The notes under the pieces are model-generated. The model saw only the letters and a list, made by a program, of their open reading frames with translations, ran no database searches and was not told the DNA's origin. This document shows, in pieces, positions 1-9,472 of a DNA stretch of 64,000 bases. The translations under genes and the position numbers were made by a program. This stretch comes from Oscillatoria nigro-viridis PCC 7112 (GTDB lineage Bacteria > Cyanobacteriota > Cyanobacteriia > Cyanobacteriales > Microcoleaceae), in the NCBI RefSeq assembly GCF_000317475.1, contig NC_019729.1:3920501-3984500 (forward strand), given 5' to 3'. Each line of letters starts with the position of its first letter. Within the stretch, counting starts at the first letter, position 1.

Positions 1-1167
1 TTGTTTGATAAGTTTTGGCTCAATTTCTTTAACATGAGCTGGTGTCAGAGCTTCACACAATGCGTAGGAGTGAGTTGCGAGAATATATTGATTGCTGGGA
101 GCCCACTCTTTGAGGTCTGATATAATTTGATATTGCCAATCTGGATGAAAAGCAATTTCAACTTCATCCATCAAAACAATAGCATCTTCTATGTTGCGGA
201 ACTTGAGCCATATATAAATGCTAAGTCTTTTTAGTTCGCCGTGACTTAAATCTTCGGGATATAGTTCTCTAGTTTCACCATTATTATATAAGTGAAAGTT
301 GACACCAGAAAAATCTTCATTTAAATTTATTTTTTTATTTAATAACATCAAATTTAAGTCGTTAATTAGAGTTTGATAGCTATTGCCGTAGCTACCTGTT
401 TTAATCGCTTCTCTAAAATCGCGATCGCGAGCATCTTTAAAAGATTCAATAAGTAGCTCTACAGCAAGGAAGTCATAGGTAAATAAGCCTTGTAATTCAG
501 ATCGTGCCGATTCGAGTATACCATAATAATTATTGTCTCCGTTACTAGATTTTTTAAATAATAGTTGCCTCGATTTTTGCGGGAGAAATAAAAAAACCTG
601 TGTTGAAGGAGCTGCTAAAAAAATTTTATGCGATATCTTCTCTAGGAATGATTCTGCTTGCTTCTGGCTTTGACTGTTAAAACGACATTTTAACTGTGTA
701 ATTGTTAGGGTTGTTATATCATCGTTATCTATTTCTTCTTTAACCTTTTCAAGATTACATATATGTATGTTATATTCTTCTTTTTCGTAAGAAACCTTTG
801 TTTCTTCTACCAAAAAATTAGTTCTTGCATTAGAAAGTAACCTTCTTTTAGACCTTTGACGTTTAAAGGTTTGACAATAAAATTCAAGTTTGACAATTTT
901 TTCTTCATCCCAAATATCAATGATTGCTAAAATTTTTTCTTCCTCGTCAAAAATTTTAAATCCCTGAAGCAGATTCTGTACAAACCGTTTTTTATCGCTC
1001 TCCACAGAACAGTGCAACAATACAAAAATTAACTGCAACAGCGTACTTTTACCGCCACCATTTTGACTTCCCAGCGGAAAAATCTTAGGAAAAAAATCTT
1101 TTTCAAAAGTGATGTCAATATTTTTTAAACCGCGAAAATCAGGAACTTGAACTCGTAGCAAGTGCAT
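1..1167 (-). CDS. AAA-family ATPase (RecF/OLD-like), C-terminus cut by window edge
   Basis: The reading frame starts at ATG 1167 and stays open for 389 codons to base 1, so the C-terminus lies outside the window. The N-terminus has the SMC/RecF-type layout: 'VPDFRGLKNIDITF' followed by a Walker A-like loop 'GSQNGGGKSTLL' near residue 35. Late motifs are an ABC-type signature 'LSHGELKRLSIYIWLKF' and a Walker B 'AIVLMDEVEIAFHP', followed by 'ILATHSYALCEAL', the H-loop region. This layout fits a DNA-repair or defence-type ATPase of the AAA_15/AAA_21 group, which can act alone or with a nuclease partner. No partner is visible because its downstream side is off-window. The substrate is unknown. 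Confidence is high for the fold and low for the role. Confidence 0.85.
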   Translation of the reverse strand, partial: MHLLRVQVPDFRGLKNIDITFEKDFFPKIFPLGSQNGGGKSTLLQLIFVLLHCSVESDKKRFVQNLLQGFKIFDEEEKILAIIDIWDEEKIVKLEFYCQTFKRQRSKRRLLSNARTNFLVEETKVSYEKEEYNIHICNLEKVKEEIDNDDITTLTITQLKCRFNSQSQKQAESFLEKISHKIFLAAPSTQVFLFLPQKSRQLLFKKSSNGDNNYYGILESARSELQGLFTYDFLAVELLIESFKDARDRDFREAIKTGSYGNSYQTLINDLNLMLLNKKINLNEDFSGVNFHLYNNGETRELYPEDLSHGELKRLSIYIWLKFRNIEDAIVLMDEVEIAFHPDWQYQIISDLKEWAPSNQYILATHSYALCEALTPAHVKEIEPKLIKQ

Positions 1168-1317
1168 AATAAACTCCTGGTGTTGGGTTGCATTTTTTAT
1201 TGAAACCCTGAGCCACTATCATTTTAGATTATAACTCACATTTTTTACTATTTTCATGAACAGGCTTTCCGGCCTGTTCCACAACATATGAAATTAATGC
1301 TTTTTCGCTGATTCCGG

Positions 1318-1441
1318 CAGTCCGCCAGGGGTTGAAACCCCTGTCTCAAAGCGAAAGTCCTCTGAAGAGGACTGAAGAATTCATTAGTCCTCTTCAGAGG
1401 ACTTTAGCTATTAGCCAGGGAATTCATTCCCTGGCGGGCTG
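1318..1441. repeat. Cloverleaf-like palindromic element
   Basis: The outer arms 1318-1326 (cagtccgcc) and 1433-1441 (ggcgggctg) pair with one G-U. Inside are a small hairpin (caggggt/acccctg), two 18-bp self-palindromes that are exact reverse complements of each other (agtcctctgaagaggact and agtcctcttcagaggact), and a third hairpin (ccaggga/tccctgg). The whole can fold into a four-way junction on either strand. It lies in the 304-bp gap between the ATPase gene and dapL, and otherwise nothing is seen there. It resembles dispersed palindromes found in many copies in large cyanobacterial genomes and may be a non-autonomous mobile unit. Confidence 0.7.
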
Positions 1442-1471
1442 AGGGCTTTTCGGTTTAAGCAGGAGATGAGA

Positions 1472-2710
1472 TTAAACCTTAAACTTCTCCACAATTCGTC
1501 TCATCGCTTCTTCCACATTCTCCCGACTATTAAACGCCGAAATGCGGAAATAACCCTCACCCGCTGCACCGAAACCAGAACCGGGTGTTCCCACCACATT
1601 GCAAGTTTCCAGCAACTTCTGAAAGAAATCCCAACTCGACAAACCGTGAGGCGTTTTCACCCACACATAAGGTGCATTTTCGCCACCAAAAACCTCGATT
1701 CCCGCCGCTGTCAATTTCTCGCGAATAATCGCAGCATTTTCCATGTAAAAATTGACTAATGCCTGAATTTGTGCCTTGCCAGCCTCTGAATAAACCGCCT
1801 CAGCACCGCGCTGCACGATGTAAGAAACTCCGTTAAATTTAGTAGATTGGCGGCGGTTCCACAGCTTCCAAATTTCGACATCGGAACCATCTGCTGCTTT
1901 TCCAGTCAAAGTCTTCGGTACAACTGTTAGCGCACAGCGAGTACCCGTAAAACCAGCATTTTTGGAAAAAGAACGAAATTCGATCGCACAATCGCGCGCC
2001 CCTTCAATTTCGTAGATAGAATGCGGTAAACTCGGATCGGTAATATAGGCTTCGTAAGCCGCATCGAAGAAAATAATCGAACCGTTAGCTTTAGCATAAT
2101 TTACCCAAGCTTGCAAGTGTTCCTTGGTTGCAGTTGCGCCCGTCGGGTTATTCGGGAAACACAAGTAAATTAAATCGACTTTTTTGTCGGTGGGAATTTG
2201 GGCAGTAAAATTGTTTTCCGCTGTAATTGGCAGGTAAACTAAGCCGCCGTATTCCCCATTTTCGTTCGCATCTCCCGTGTGCCCGGCCATCACGTTCGTG
2301 TCTACATACACCGGATACACTGGGTCTGTAACTGCGATCGTGTTATTGTTGCCAAAGATATCGAGAATATTGCCGCAATCGCACTTAGAACCATCAGAAA
2401 TAAAGATTTCCGAAGCATCCACATCGCATCCCCGCGACTTAAAATCGTGCTCGGCAATTTTCTCCCGCAGCCACTCATAACCTTGTTCCGGGCCGTATCC
2501 TTTAAAGGTATCCCGCGAGCCCATATCTTCCACCGCCTTCACCATCGCCTCCCGACAAGCAGCCGGTAGCGGTTCCGTCACGTCGCCAATCCCCAGCCGA
2601 ATGATGGGCGCTTCGGGATTCGCCTCTGCATAGGCTTTCACCCTGCGCCCAATTTCGGGAAACAGGTAGCCGGCTTTGAGTTTGAGGTAGTTGTCGTTGA
2701 TAGTTGCCAT
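1472..2710 (-). CDS. dapL: LL-diaminopimelate aminotransferase
   Basis: This PLP enzyme converts tetrahydrodipicolinate directly to LL-2,6-diaminopimelate, using glutamate as amino donor, for lysine and peptidoglycan synthesis. This is the usual route in cyanobacteria and plants. I chose the start at 2710 ([20 protein letters not shown]), giving 412 aa, the family's usual length; an in-frame ATG nine codons upstream would add an atypical leader. Visible are the substrate-domain start '[14 protein letters not shown]', the cofactor-binding '[10 protein letters not shown]', 'CFPNNPTGA', the 'DAAYEAY' Asp/Tyr, and the Schiff-base lysine in '[14 protein letters not shown]'. It is a single gene, and its downstream neighbour is the palindromic element. 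Confidence 0.96.
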   Translation of the reverse strand: MATINDNYLKLKAGYLFPEIGRRVKAYAEANPEAPIIRLGIGDVTEPLPAACREAMVKAVEDMGSRDTFKGYGPEQGYEWLREKIAEHDFKSRGCDVDASEIFISDGSKCDCGNILDIFGNNNTIAVTDPVYPVYVDTNVMAGHTGDANENGEYGGLVYLPITAENNFTAQIPTDKKVDLIYLCFPNNPTGATATKEHLQAWVNYAKANGSIIFFDAAYEAYITDPSLPHSIYEIEGARDCAIEFRSFSKNAGFTGTRCALTVVPKTLTGKAADGSDVEIWKLWNRRQSTKFNGVSYIVQRGAEAVYSEAGKAQIQALVNFYMENAAIIREKLTAAGIEVFGGENAPYVWVKTPHGLSSWDFFQKLLETCNVVGTPGSGFGAAGEGYFRISAFNSRENVEEAMRRIVEKFKV

Positions 2711-2756
2711 AGTTCGATCGCTACAAATGTCGTACAATAGCTTACTGCTAATTGGC

Positions 2757-2798
2757 AGTTGACTGTTGACTGTTGACTGCTAACTGTTGACTGTTGAC
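2757..2798. repeat. TGTTGAC-type heptamer tandem repeat
   Basis: Short tandem run of the heptamer tgttgac and the variant ctaactg in the gap between dapL and the IS605-type element. It is the kind of short tandem repeat that is abundant in filamentous cyanobacteria, and no function is evident. Confidence 0.8.
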
Positions 2799-2863
2799 CG
2801 AAAAGCCCTAGGATTCATCCGTGAGAGTAATCGTGACATACTCCCACATCAAACTGAGTACAG

Positions 2864-4267
2864 TTATGATGTGGGCTTCTTAGCAGCCCGATGAAGGGTG
2901 TGCAAGATTTCCTTTACGGTACGGTCATCCATAGTTCCCACCACAGAAAGATTCCCGCTACGGCGTTTTATACTTGGGAAAATGTCCAACCCAAGTCTCT
3001 TTAGATTTATCGCAGCATTAATATCGCGATCAACCATCAGAGAGTTTTGCTCATCCCAATAATTCCGTATCCCACAATCGGTAAAAATGATTTCATTCCG
3101 ATAGCACAGAACCATTGAAGTATAAGCAGGTTTTTGCGAAACGACGACTGATCCAGCTTTTTCGGCTATGTATTCCAGCGTCTTGAAAAATTGACCGAAC
3201 GCAGCATCCAACCAAGATTTATTCAATCCTGATTTTGCTGATTGACCGTTCGGAAGGTAATTACCCTCATCGTCTTGCTTAACTTTATTCCGCTTTGTTA
3301 AGCCCTTTAAGTTCAAATCTTCGTGAAAGAAAAACTTAGCTCCAGACTTGACAAGTTTGTGAGCCGTTTTGTAATGGAAGTCTTGGCGAGAACGCGCTAT
3401 TTTTTGGTGTTGTCTCGCTTCTTTTTTGGCTAATTTTCGTCGAGATTTAGAGCCACGTTTTTGCTTATTCCGCTTCCTTGAAATGCGGTCTAACTTAGAT
3501 TGGTTTTTACGAAGTGGTTTTAACGAAGGCAACTTTTCGCCCGATGATGATGCCAGGTAGACATCTTCATGCAGTACCGCATCCAACCCGATCGAGTTGT
3601 TCCAGTTTGGGGTAATTTTATCAGGAATAAACTGCGGTACTGAAGCGTCTTCAAGCATTATTTGGATGAACCAACCGTCAGCCTTCCTAGTTACGCTGAT
3701 TTGCTTGACGCTAAACCCATCAGGGATTAGACGGTGCATCCGAACTTTTATGATGCCTAGCTTTGGCAGTCGGATATAAAGCCAATTCTTACGAACCAAC
3801 TTAATCCAGTCGCTGTTAGCTGTAGAAAAAGTCATCGTCCGGTAGTCTGCCTCAGTCTTGAAGCGGGGTTTACCCGATCTTCCGCCCTTACTATCCCCTA
3901 TGACAAACCGCTCGAAAGCTTTGTCTACTCGCTTAGAGACATCTTGCAGTACGGTTGAATCTACCTGCTTAAAATCCAAAAGTTCGCCACTATGAAAAAC
4001 TTTTACTAGGTCTTTCTTAATGACGGGCAATTGTTGTTTTTGGGAGTAGTAGTTGGGCTTCGCACGGGGCGCAGAGATGCTAGCAATCAATGGACAAGCA
4101 TTTATAGCAGTGCGGTTCATCTCCCACCAATCAAATCGATCACCTAACTGTCGATTATACCAATAGCGACAGATTCTCAGCCAATGGTTGAGGGTTAACT
4201 TTTGATTAGTGTCGGGATAGAACTGGTACTGGTAGGTCGCTTTCATTGCATCGTAGCCGATACGCAT
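2864..4267 (-). CDS. tnpB: TnpB RNA-guided endonuclease of the IS605-type element
   Basis: This is a 467-aa TnpB/OrfB-like protein, a compact RuvC nuclease guided by an RNA from the transposon end and an ancestor-type relative of Cas12. It has an N-terminal OrfB_IS605 region, a basic central segment (RISRKRNKQKRGSKSRRK), and the RuvC triad: Asp in 'SIGLDAVLHEDV', Glu in 'FFHEDLNLKGL', Asp in 'LMVDRDINAAINL'. The usual CxxC...CxxC zinc ribbon is reduced ('VLCYRNE...FTDCGIRNYW'), a feature I believe is shared by one cyanobacterial clade. The last codons overlap the right-end hairpin, where the guide RNA is expected to be encoded. The start at 4267 leaves a short leader before 'MKATYQYQFYPDTNQ', which may be the true start. 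Confidence 0.9.
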   Translation of the reverse strand: MRIGYDAMKATYQYQFYPDTNQKLTLNHWLRICRYWYNRQLGDRFDWWEMNRTAINACPLIASISAPRAKPNYYSQKQQLPVIKKDLVKVFHSGELLDFKQVDSTVLQDVSKRVDKAFERFVIGDSKGGRSGKPRFKTEADYRTMTFSTANSDWIKLVRKNWLYIRLPKLGIIKVRMHRLIPDGFSVKQISVTRKADGWFIQIMLEDASVPQFIPDKITPNWNNSIGLDAVLHEDVYLASSSGEKLPSLKPLRKNQSKLDRISRKRNKQKRGSKSRRKLAKKEARQHQKIARSRQDFHYKTAHKLVKSGAKFFFHEDLNLKGLTKRNKVKQDDEGNYLPNGQSAKSGLNKSWLDAAFGQFFKTLEYIAEKAGSVVVSQKPAYTSMVLCYRNEIIFTDCGIRNYWDEQNSLMVDRDINAAINLKRLGLDIFPSIKRRSGNLSVVGTMDDRTVKEILHTLHRAAKKPTS

Positions 4268-4312
4268 TAATTAGTGTTAATTTATCAGAGAATGTTGTTT
4301 GGTGTCAAGTCT

Positions 4313-4726
4313 ATGAGTACAGATTTTATCCATAAAGCCAGAGGAGTTTCCGATCTCAAGTGTCATTTAGTGTTGACAACCAAGTATCGGCGGAAAGTTC
4401 TGACCGATCAAATGTTGTCTAGGCTTGAGGAAATTTTCAAGAACTTAATGGAAAAATGGGAAGGAAGATTGGTAGAATTTAATGGTGAGCGTGACCACGT
4501 ACATTTGCTGCTTCAATATACACCGCAAACTGAACCAAGTAAGCTTATCAACAATCTTAAGACTGTATCTAGTCGCTATTTGCGGAAAGAGTTTGTAGAT
4601 GAAGTTGAAAAAGTTTACTGGAAAGATGTTTTTTGGACAAATGGATATTTTATTGCTTCATGTGGTGGCGTGACGGTTGAGCAATTAAAGAAGTATATTG
4701 AGGGGCAAGATAGACCTGTAGAATAA
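4313..4726 (+). CDS. tnpA: IS200-type Y1 transposase TnpA
   Basis: This is a single-strand DNA transposase of the HUH/Y1 family, 137 aa from ATG 4313 (MSTDFIHKARGVSDLKCHLV), matching the family length. An ATG 13 codons upstream is less likely. The HUH motif is 'RDHVHLLLQY' and the catalytic tyrosine is in 'EQLKKYIEGQ'. It excises and inserts the circular single-stranded element using the end hairpins. It is divergent from tnpB and intact. Confidence 0.94.
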   Translation: MSTDFIHKARGVSDLKCHLVLTTKYRRKVLTDQMLSRLEEIFKNLMEKWEGRLVEFNGERDHVHLLLQYTPQTEPSKLINNLKTVSSRYLRKEFVDEVEKVYWKDVFWTNGYFIASCGGVTVEQLKKYIEGQDRPVE

Positions 4727-4745
4727 GATTTGTTCGTCTCGTCAT

Positions 4746-4793
4746 CCATCTGTCCACCGCTCAAAGCTGCGCCTTGAGATTGTGGACAGATGG
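4746..4793 (+). terminator. 12-bp stem-loop downstream of tnpA
   Basis: Perfect 12-bp stem, ccatctgtccac at 4746-4757 with gtggacagatgg at 4782-4793; the loop can form an inner ctcaa/ttgag stem. It begins 20 bp after the tnpA stop. It has no T-tract, so it may serve as a transposon-end structure as much as a terminator. Confidence 0.55.
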
Positions 4794-4957
4794 AATCCTC
4801 GTCTCACGCGCCTTTCATCCCACACCAACCTTGATCGGTATGGTGTGGGGATTCCCGTCTGTCTAGCTAAAATTTAAAACCTAAAATCGGCAGGGTACTT
4901 GACCAAAAAATCAAATCTGCTTGTATAATCAGAATAGTGTGCAGTGCAGAAACAATT

Positions 4958-6049
4958 ATGGACGAGATCGAGTACGCCAAACTCTATCAAGAACTGGCGG
5001 CAATTCTGAATGAATTTAATTTGGGTTGGGTAGTTCAACAAGTAGCGGATACTGTAGAGATAGGCAAAGTAATTGAAGAGCGATCGCTCAAAAGAAAAAC
5101 ACCCCTGCTCAAGATAGAAGATTATACCGCAAAAGAACAACTTTTGCTGTTAATTGATGCTGTCGAACAAGCGACCGTCAACACTTCCGAAATGGAAGAC
5201 GAAATTGCTTATTTCTTGAAAGTAGAATCAGAAACCTCTCCCCTCGGCACAAAAATTATCTTTGCCAATTCCGGTGCCGAAACTGCCAAAACAATCGAGT
5301 TTACTTCCAGCGTCACAGCCCCCCGTCACAAACAGGCGATCGCCCTCAAGCACTTGCTCGAAAAACTGCCCTCCGGGCCCAGCAACTACGCCATAAATTC
5401 CGAAATTAAAAGCAAATTAAAAAGCTCGATAGATCCCGATTTTAACACAGCGGCAGAACAATCCAGAATTTTTGACACTTACCTCTTCACTATTCTGCTA
5501 AAAGCAGTTGCTAATGAAGGCGGTACTATTTATTACAACAATGTTTTAGACGACGAAACACCGAAATATTTAACATTTAGAAAAACAGCGGGAAAAATTC
5601 ACGGAACTGCACATCCATACACTCATGCTGTTGTGGAATTTCCCGACAAACCAGCCCTGGAAGTTCACCTAGGAGTAAAAGTCCAAGGTAGAGCCGGAGT
5701 TTTGCACAACTGCAACGTTTTAATCTTGTCCCAAAAAGAAGCGAATATCTGCCGCTTGCTCAACCGCGAACCCCGGCACTCGCAGGTAATTTTAGCAGTA
5801 AAATCGGAACACAGCACCTCGGAACTAAAACTAGAAATGGCCGGTGCTTTTATCGGCTTAGCGTCAGATATTCGCTACGAAGGTGGCAGCTATTTCATTT
5901 CTAACAGTTACTCGCAACCCGTAGCCAAACTGCTAACTACCGCTCGCAAAAAATGGGAACTCAACATTTTTCCTAGAGCGACAAACGATGTCCACCGACT
6001 GATGTACTCGTTTCAAACTATCTTTAAAGACTTTAAGGCCAGAAACTAA
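4958..6049 (+). CDS. Uncharacterised protein with a possible degenerate nuclease fold
   Basis: I do not recognise this 363-aa protein with certainty. I chose the start at 4958 (MDEIEYAKLYQELAAILNEF); an upstream ATG at 4937 would add seven residues. Residues 1-110 look helical. The C-terminal half (from about 180) has an alpha/beta pattern 'TYLFTILLKAV...GRAGVLHNCNVLIL...QVILAVKSEHS...AFIGLASDIR...ARKKWELNIFP'. From memory this resembles a group of restriction-endonuclease-like proteins whose core reads LHxCDVL...LAIECK. If so, the catalytic Asp is Asn here and the ExK is changed to KSE, so the enzyme would be inactive or I have misassigned it. No operon partner; repeats follow it. Confidence 0.6.
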   Translation: MDEIEYAKLYQELAAILNEFNLGWVVQQVADTVEIGKVIEERSLKRKTPLLKIEDYTAKEQLLLLIDAVEQATVNTSEMEDEIAYFLKVESETSPLGTKIIFANSGAETAKTIEFTSSVTAPRHKQAIALKHLLEKLPSGPSNYAINSEIKSKLKSSIDPDFNTAAEQSRIFDTYLFTILLKAVANEGGTIYYNNVLDDETPKYLTFRKTAGKIHGTAHPYTHAVVEFPDKPALEVHLGVKVQGRAGVLHNCNVLILSQKEANICRLLNREPRHSQVILAVKSEHSTSELKLEMAGAFIGLASDIRYEGGSYFISNSYSQPVAKLLTTARKKWELNIFPRATNDVHRLMYSFQTIFKDFKARN

Positions 6050-6057
6050 CATCAGGG

Positions 6058-6098
6058 AATTGGGCATCGGGCATCGGGCATCGGGAATTGGCGATCGG
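6058..6098. repeat. CGGGCAT heptamer repeat
   Basis: Tandem copies of cgggcat and the variants cgggaattgg directly after the preceding gene. It is the same repeat class as in 50619-50750. A further dispersed 'aaaccgggttttt' unit follows at about 6139. Confidence 0.75.
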
Positions 6099-6356
6099 GA
6101 GTAGTTAGTGTAGGACTTATGCGTAAATACCAAAGAAACCGGGTTTTTTACGAGTATTAAAGGCTCAAATCCAGTATTTAGTAAAAAAACGGTTTCTGCG
6201 TCTAGGACTGTAGTGGTTAGTGGTTACTGGTGAGTGGTTTTTCTAATAACAAATAAAAAACAACAAATTACCAATGCCCCATGCCCCACGCCCAATCGCC
6301 CATGCCCAATCCCCAATATAATTTATGATGTTGCGAGCACCCGAACCTTACGAATA

Positions 6357-8126
6357 ATGTTTAAGAAAGATAAATCTTCCCTGCTGTTTACGATCGGAGC
6401 CGCCACACTTCTGATCGGTTTAGGCTTTGTCACTTACTACCTCGTCATTTCCCGTGGGCCCGCCAAAGACTTGCCGGCGGGGGCAACGGTTGTCCCGCAA
6501 GATACGATGATGGCTCTATCCATCACCACCGATGAATCCCAGTGGAATAAACTGCGAGAGTTTGGCACGCCCGAGTCAAAAGCTTCGTTTGAGAGGTTTT
6601 TAACCGAAATGCGCGATCGGCTTCTCACAAGCAACGGCTACGCCTACGGGCAAGACATTCAACCGTGGGTGGGTAGCACAGCAATGGTAGCCTTTCTCCG
6701 CAACAAAATAGCTATACCAGCCCCCTCCCCAGCACCCAACGCGCCCCCGTCTCCGCCAATTCAACAGTCAGTGGCCATTATCCTGCCAATTGCCAACCCG
6801 ATCAAAGCCAAAGAATTATTAGCAAAACCCAGACCCCTCAGCCAAGGAAAAATAGTTGAGCGTAATTATAAAGGCGTGCAAGTCACAGAAACTCAAGGCG
6901 TACCCGATCGCAATTTCTCAGTCGCGGTACTCGGCACAAACTATTTAGCAGTCACCACAGATTCTAGCGCTACAGATAGAATAATCGACACCTACAAAGG
7001 CGAACCTTCCCTAGCCAAAACCCCTGGCTATGCAGACGCCATAGACAAAATAAAAAGCCCGGGCGCCTTCGGTCAAATCTACGTCAATATGCCAGTAGCG
7101 GCCGCCTATGCCGCCGCCAACTCAGCCCGCGAAATTTCGCCAGAAAACCTCGAAAAACTGCAACAAAATCAGGGATTTGCCACCACAGCGACGCTAGAAG
7201 AAGAAGGAATTGCCTTCAAATCTGTCTCTTGGCTAAAACCAGATTCTACCAGAAGGATAGCAGTAGAAAACAATGCTCTAAAAATGGTTAATCGCCTGCC
7301 AAGCAATACAATAATGATGGTATCCGGCGGCAACTTGCAGCGTTTGTGGCAAGACTACGTATTGGGAGCCGATGCCAACCCGATTTCCCCGATTAATCCC
7401 CAAGTTTTACGCACAGGTTTAAAATCCACTACCGGCATGGATTTAGATAAAGACTTGATGAACTGGATGGCGGGAGAATTTTCTCTCTCATTAATACCAG
7501 CGCCCGCACAGAATCCCAAAGACAAATTTGCTGCCGGGTTTGTATTTATGGTGGAAACAAACAACCGGGGCGCCGCCGACAAATCCCTGAAACAGCTTGA
7601 TGAAACGATGAAAACTAAAGGGTTTAGAGTGGAGGAAATTCAAGTCGGCGGCAAACCGGCGATTAAATGGACATCGCCGTTTGGAGGGATTACGGTAACT
7701 CGCGGCTGGATGAACGATGTAGCGTTTATGACAGTAGGAGCTCCAGTGGTTGATGCGATCGTTCCGGCACCGAAAAGTCCGCTTTTAAGCAGCGAACTGT
7801 TCCAGAAAACTGTACGATCGCAACTTCAACCCCACAACGGCAATTTCTTCATCGACACCGAGAGTGCGTTTAACCCGAAAAACCTAGCTTTGCCGGAGTT
7901 TCCTCCCAACCAAAAAATTTGGATTGACGCCACGCGGTCGATCGGCGTTACAGCGGCCGTCATTGGCGATCGTACCACCCGTTATGACGCTTTTGTCGGT
8001 CTCAAAAAATCCACCCAATCCACTCCTTCTGCAAATCCTTCACCCAATCTTGCTTCACCGCGCCCTGCTTCACCGAGCCCTGCTTCTCCCAGTCCCTCGC
8101 CCACTGTCCAAACTTCACCCAATTAA
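6357..8126 (+). CDS. DUF3352 membrane-anchored protein
   Basis: The start at ATG 6357 (MFKKDKSSLLFTIGAATLLI) gives 589 aa. The longer upstream frame would begin within a heptamer repeat and is rejected. A basic start and a single hydrophobic segment (residues 9-30) predict an N-terminal membrane anchor with the body in the periplasm. The body carries the DUF3352 pattern: 'LPAGATVVPQDTMMALSITTD', 'WVGSTAMVAFL', 'LAVTTDSSATDRIIDTYKG', 'PSNTIMMVSGGNLQRLW'. There is a Pro-Ser-rich tail from about residue 555. The function of DUF3352 proteins is not established. It is apparently monocistronic and followed by a hairpin at 8302-8334. Confidence 0.85.
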   Translation: MFKKDKSSLLFTIGAATLLIGLGFVTYYLVISRGPAKDLPAGATVVPQDTMMALSITTDESQWNKLREFGTPESKASFERFLTEMRDRLLTSNGYAYGQDIQPWVGSTAMVAFLRNKIAIPAPSPAPNAPPSPPIQQSVAIILPIANPIKAKELLAKPRPLSQGKIVERNYKGVQVTETQGVPDRNFSVAVLGTNYLAVTTDSSATDRIIDTYKGEPSLAKTPGYADAIDKIKSPGAFGQIYVNMPVAAAYAAANSAREISPENLEKLQQNQGFATTATLEEEGIAFKSVSWLKPDSTRRIAVENNALKMVNRLPSNTIMMVSGGNLQRLWQDYVLGADANPISPINPQVLRTGLKSTTGMDLDKDLMNWMAGEFSLSLIPAPAQNPKDKFAAGFVFMVETNNRGAADKSLKQLDETMKTKGFRVEEIQVGGKPAIKWTSPFGGITVTRGWMNDVAFMTVGAPVVDAIVPAPKSPLLSSELFQKTVRSQLQPHNGNFFIDTESAFNPKNLALPEFPPNQKIWIDATRSIGVTAAVIGDRTTRYDAFVGLKKSTQSTPSANPSPNLASPRPASPSPASPSPSPTVQTSPN

Positions 8127-8301
8127 CTCTTAAATCCTTCCACAAATCCGCCTGCACATCCCCTTAAACACCAACAGGGCGATCGATTAAAACCCAAAAC
8201 CAGGCGATCGAAATCGGCAATAGTGGACTTGACTACAAGAGGGAAATAGAGCCGGATTTAAGTAGTTTTACTTCACAAAACCTCACACAAAAAACAACCA
8301 A

Positions 8302-8334
8302 AAACCCGGTTTTTTATTTAAATAAACCGGGTTT
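8302..8334 (+). terminator. AACCGGGTTT hairpin, possible terminator
   Basis: The arms aaacccggttt and aaaccgggttt enclose an AT-rich loop. This is a dispersed repeat unit of this genome that often sits 3' of genes; it is here about 175 bp after the DUF3352 gene. Confidence 0.5.
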
Positions 8335-9472
8335 CTGAATATCCTAACAATTTGACTTACTGAAGAATAATTCAGAATTAAACAGCCAGAATCCAGAAGG
8401 GATTCTGTGCGACAGGATGGAGAATCGAGGTTGAAAGCCCCCGATTTTAATCGTGGAGCATAAAAAAATCTTTCCGCTACCGTTAATCCTCACTTCAGGC
8501 ATGGGGTATTCTGAATTCAGAATTCTGGATTCTGACTCCTGCTCATTTCTGCTTTTCATAATTTTAATTTTCGGCAAGTGTATAGTATTTTTTGTTTTGT
8601 ATAAAATATTTTGGGATGTTTCCGGGTCAGTCTTGGACGCAGAAACCTAGTTTTTGAACCCCTATACTTCCTTCAGACTCTCAATAATAGTTAAAAAACC
8701 GGGTCGCGCGGCGTCGGAGGGTCTCTAGGAAGGCCGTTTTTGTTTTTTTTTATTAATATGTCATGCGGCAGATACAGAGCCTAGGCATTTCGAGTTATAT
8801 TTAGATTGTGGAAAAGATACGCTGAAAAATTTGCAAAATCAGACGCAAATTCTACCCATTGAGTCCTGAATGCACTTGCAGTCAGAAACCCGGTTGCTTC
8901 ATAAATATAGCGTCTTCAACCGTTCCGAAAAAACTATGCAGATCTTGGCATTCCCAGTCAGCACCTGTACAACATCGGAACCTGCTGTCAAGCATCTTAA
9001 CTGACTGCGTTCATCCATGACACCGTGATGTAAACGCCAGGATTATGCACTGTCGAAGGCGATAAAGGAACGAGTCAACAGGTTGAAAGCTAAGCGTATC
9101 GCTTTCCTCACCAGGGAACGTGAATATTTACCAGGCAAACCTTACTTAGCAATAAGACTGACAAAATAGTTCACGAATACCCCCTCTGAAAATGAGGGGT
9201 AGATTTCCTATCTTCTACACACATTGACCAGGCACAGCACAGATGTGCAGATACAGCGTATTCCAGGTTTATGAAGTACACCCTAGAAACCGGGTTTCTT
9301 TACAGTTGTCGCCTCTGGTACTGATTCAGTTGCTCGAAACCAGGTTTTTGGCGATATACATCTACATGGAATATGCTGTATTTAGTGACACAGCCGTCAA
9401 CCAAGTTTTTTCTACAAAGCCAGTTTCTTTACCTAATTTCTGTGATTTATATATTTTACCCATTAAAAACTT
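8335..9472. other. Gene-poor, repeat-rich intergenic region
   Basis: No convincing intact gene is present. It contains 'attctgaattcagaattctgg' type repeats (8508-8530) and several copies of the AACCGGGTTTC unit (8698, 8887, 9287, about 9338). It also holds a 46-codon protein remnant (9029-9169) and the upstream region of the secreted CHAT protein. Short frames here are mostly translations of repeats. Confidence 0.6.
9029..9169 (+). pseudogene. Possible C-terminal remnant of an unknown gene
   Basis: A frame without a start codon encodes a 46-residue basic peptide (reads DYALSKAIKERVNRLKAK, then REREYLPGKPYLAIRLTK, then stop). The composition is protein-like, unlike the surrounding repeats, and an in-frame stop lies just upstream. 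I cannot name the parent family; a transposase-like or DNA-binding protein is a guess. Confidence 0.3.

Larger units (their letters stand above)
2843..4849. mobile_element. IS605-type element with divergent tnpB and tnpA
   Basis: tnpB (minus) and tnpA (plus) are transcribed away from each other, with the 5' ends 45 bp apart. Each flank carries a 9-bp stem: cccacatca 2843-2851 with tgatgtggg 2867-2875, and cccacacca 4819-4827 with tggtgtggg 4841-4849. The two stems are near-identical, as expected for the subterminal hairpins recognised by Y1 transposases. The true tips lie just outside these hairpins, within roughly 2805-2842 and 4850-4865, and cannot be fixed without an empty-site comparison. 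Both genes look intact, so the element may be active. Confidence 0.8.

Noticed and set aside
6234-6356. Longer N-terminus for the DUF3352 protein
   Set aside because: The extra 41 codons translate heptamer repeats (APCPTPNRPCPIPN); the ATG at 6357 begins a normal membrane anchor.
8344-8577. 77-codon minus-strand frame
   Set aside because: It consists of dispersed intergenic repeats (ttcagaattctgg type) and lacks a ribosome-binding site.
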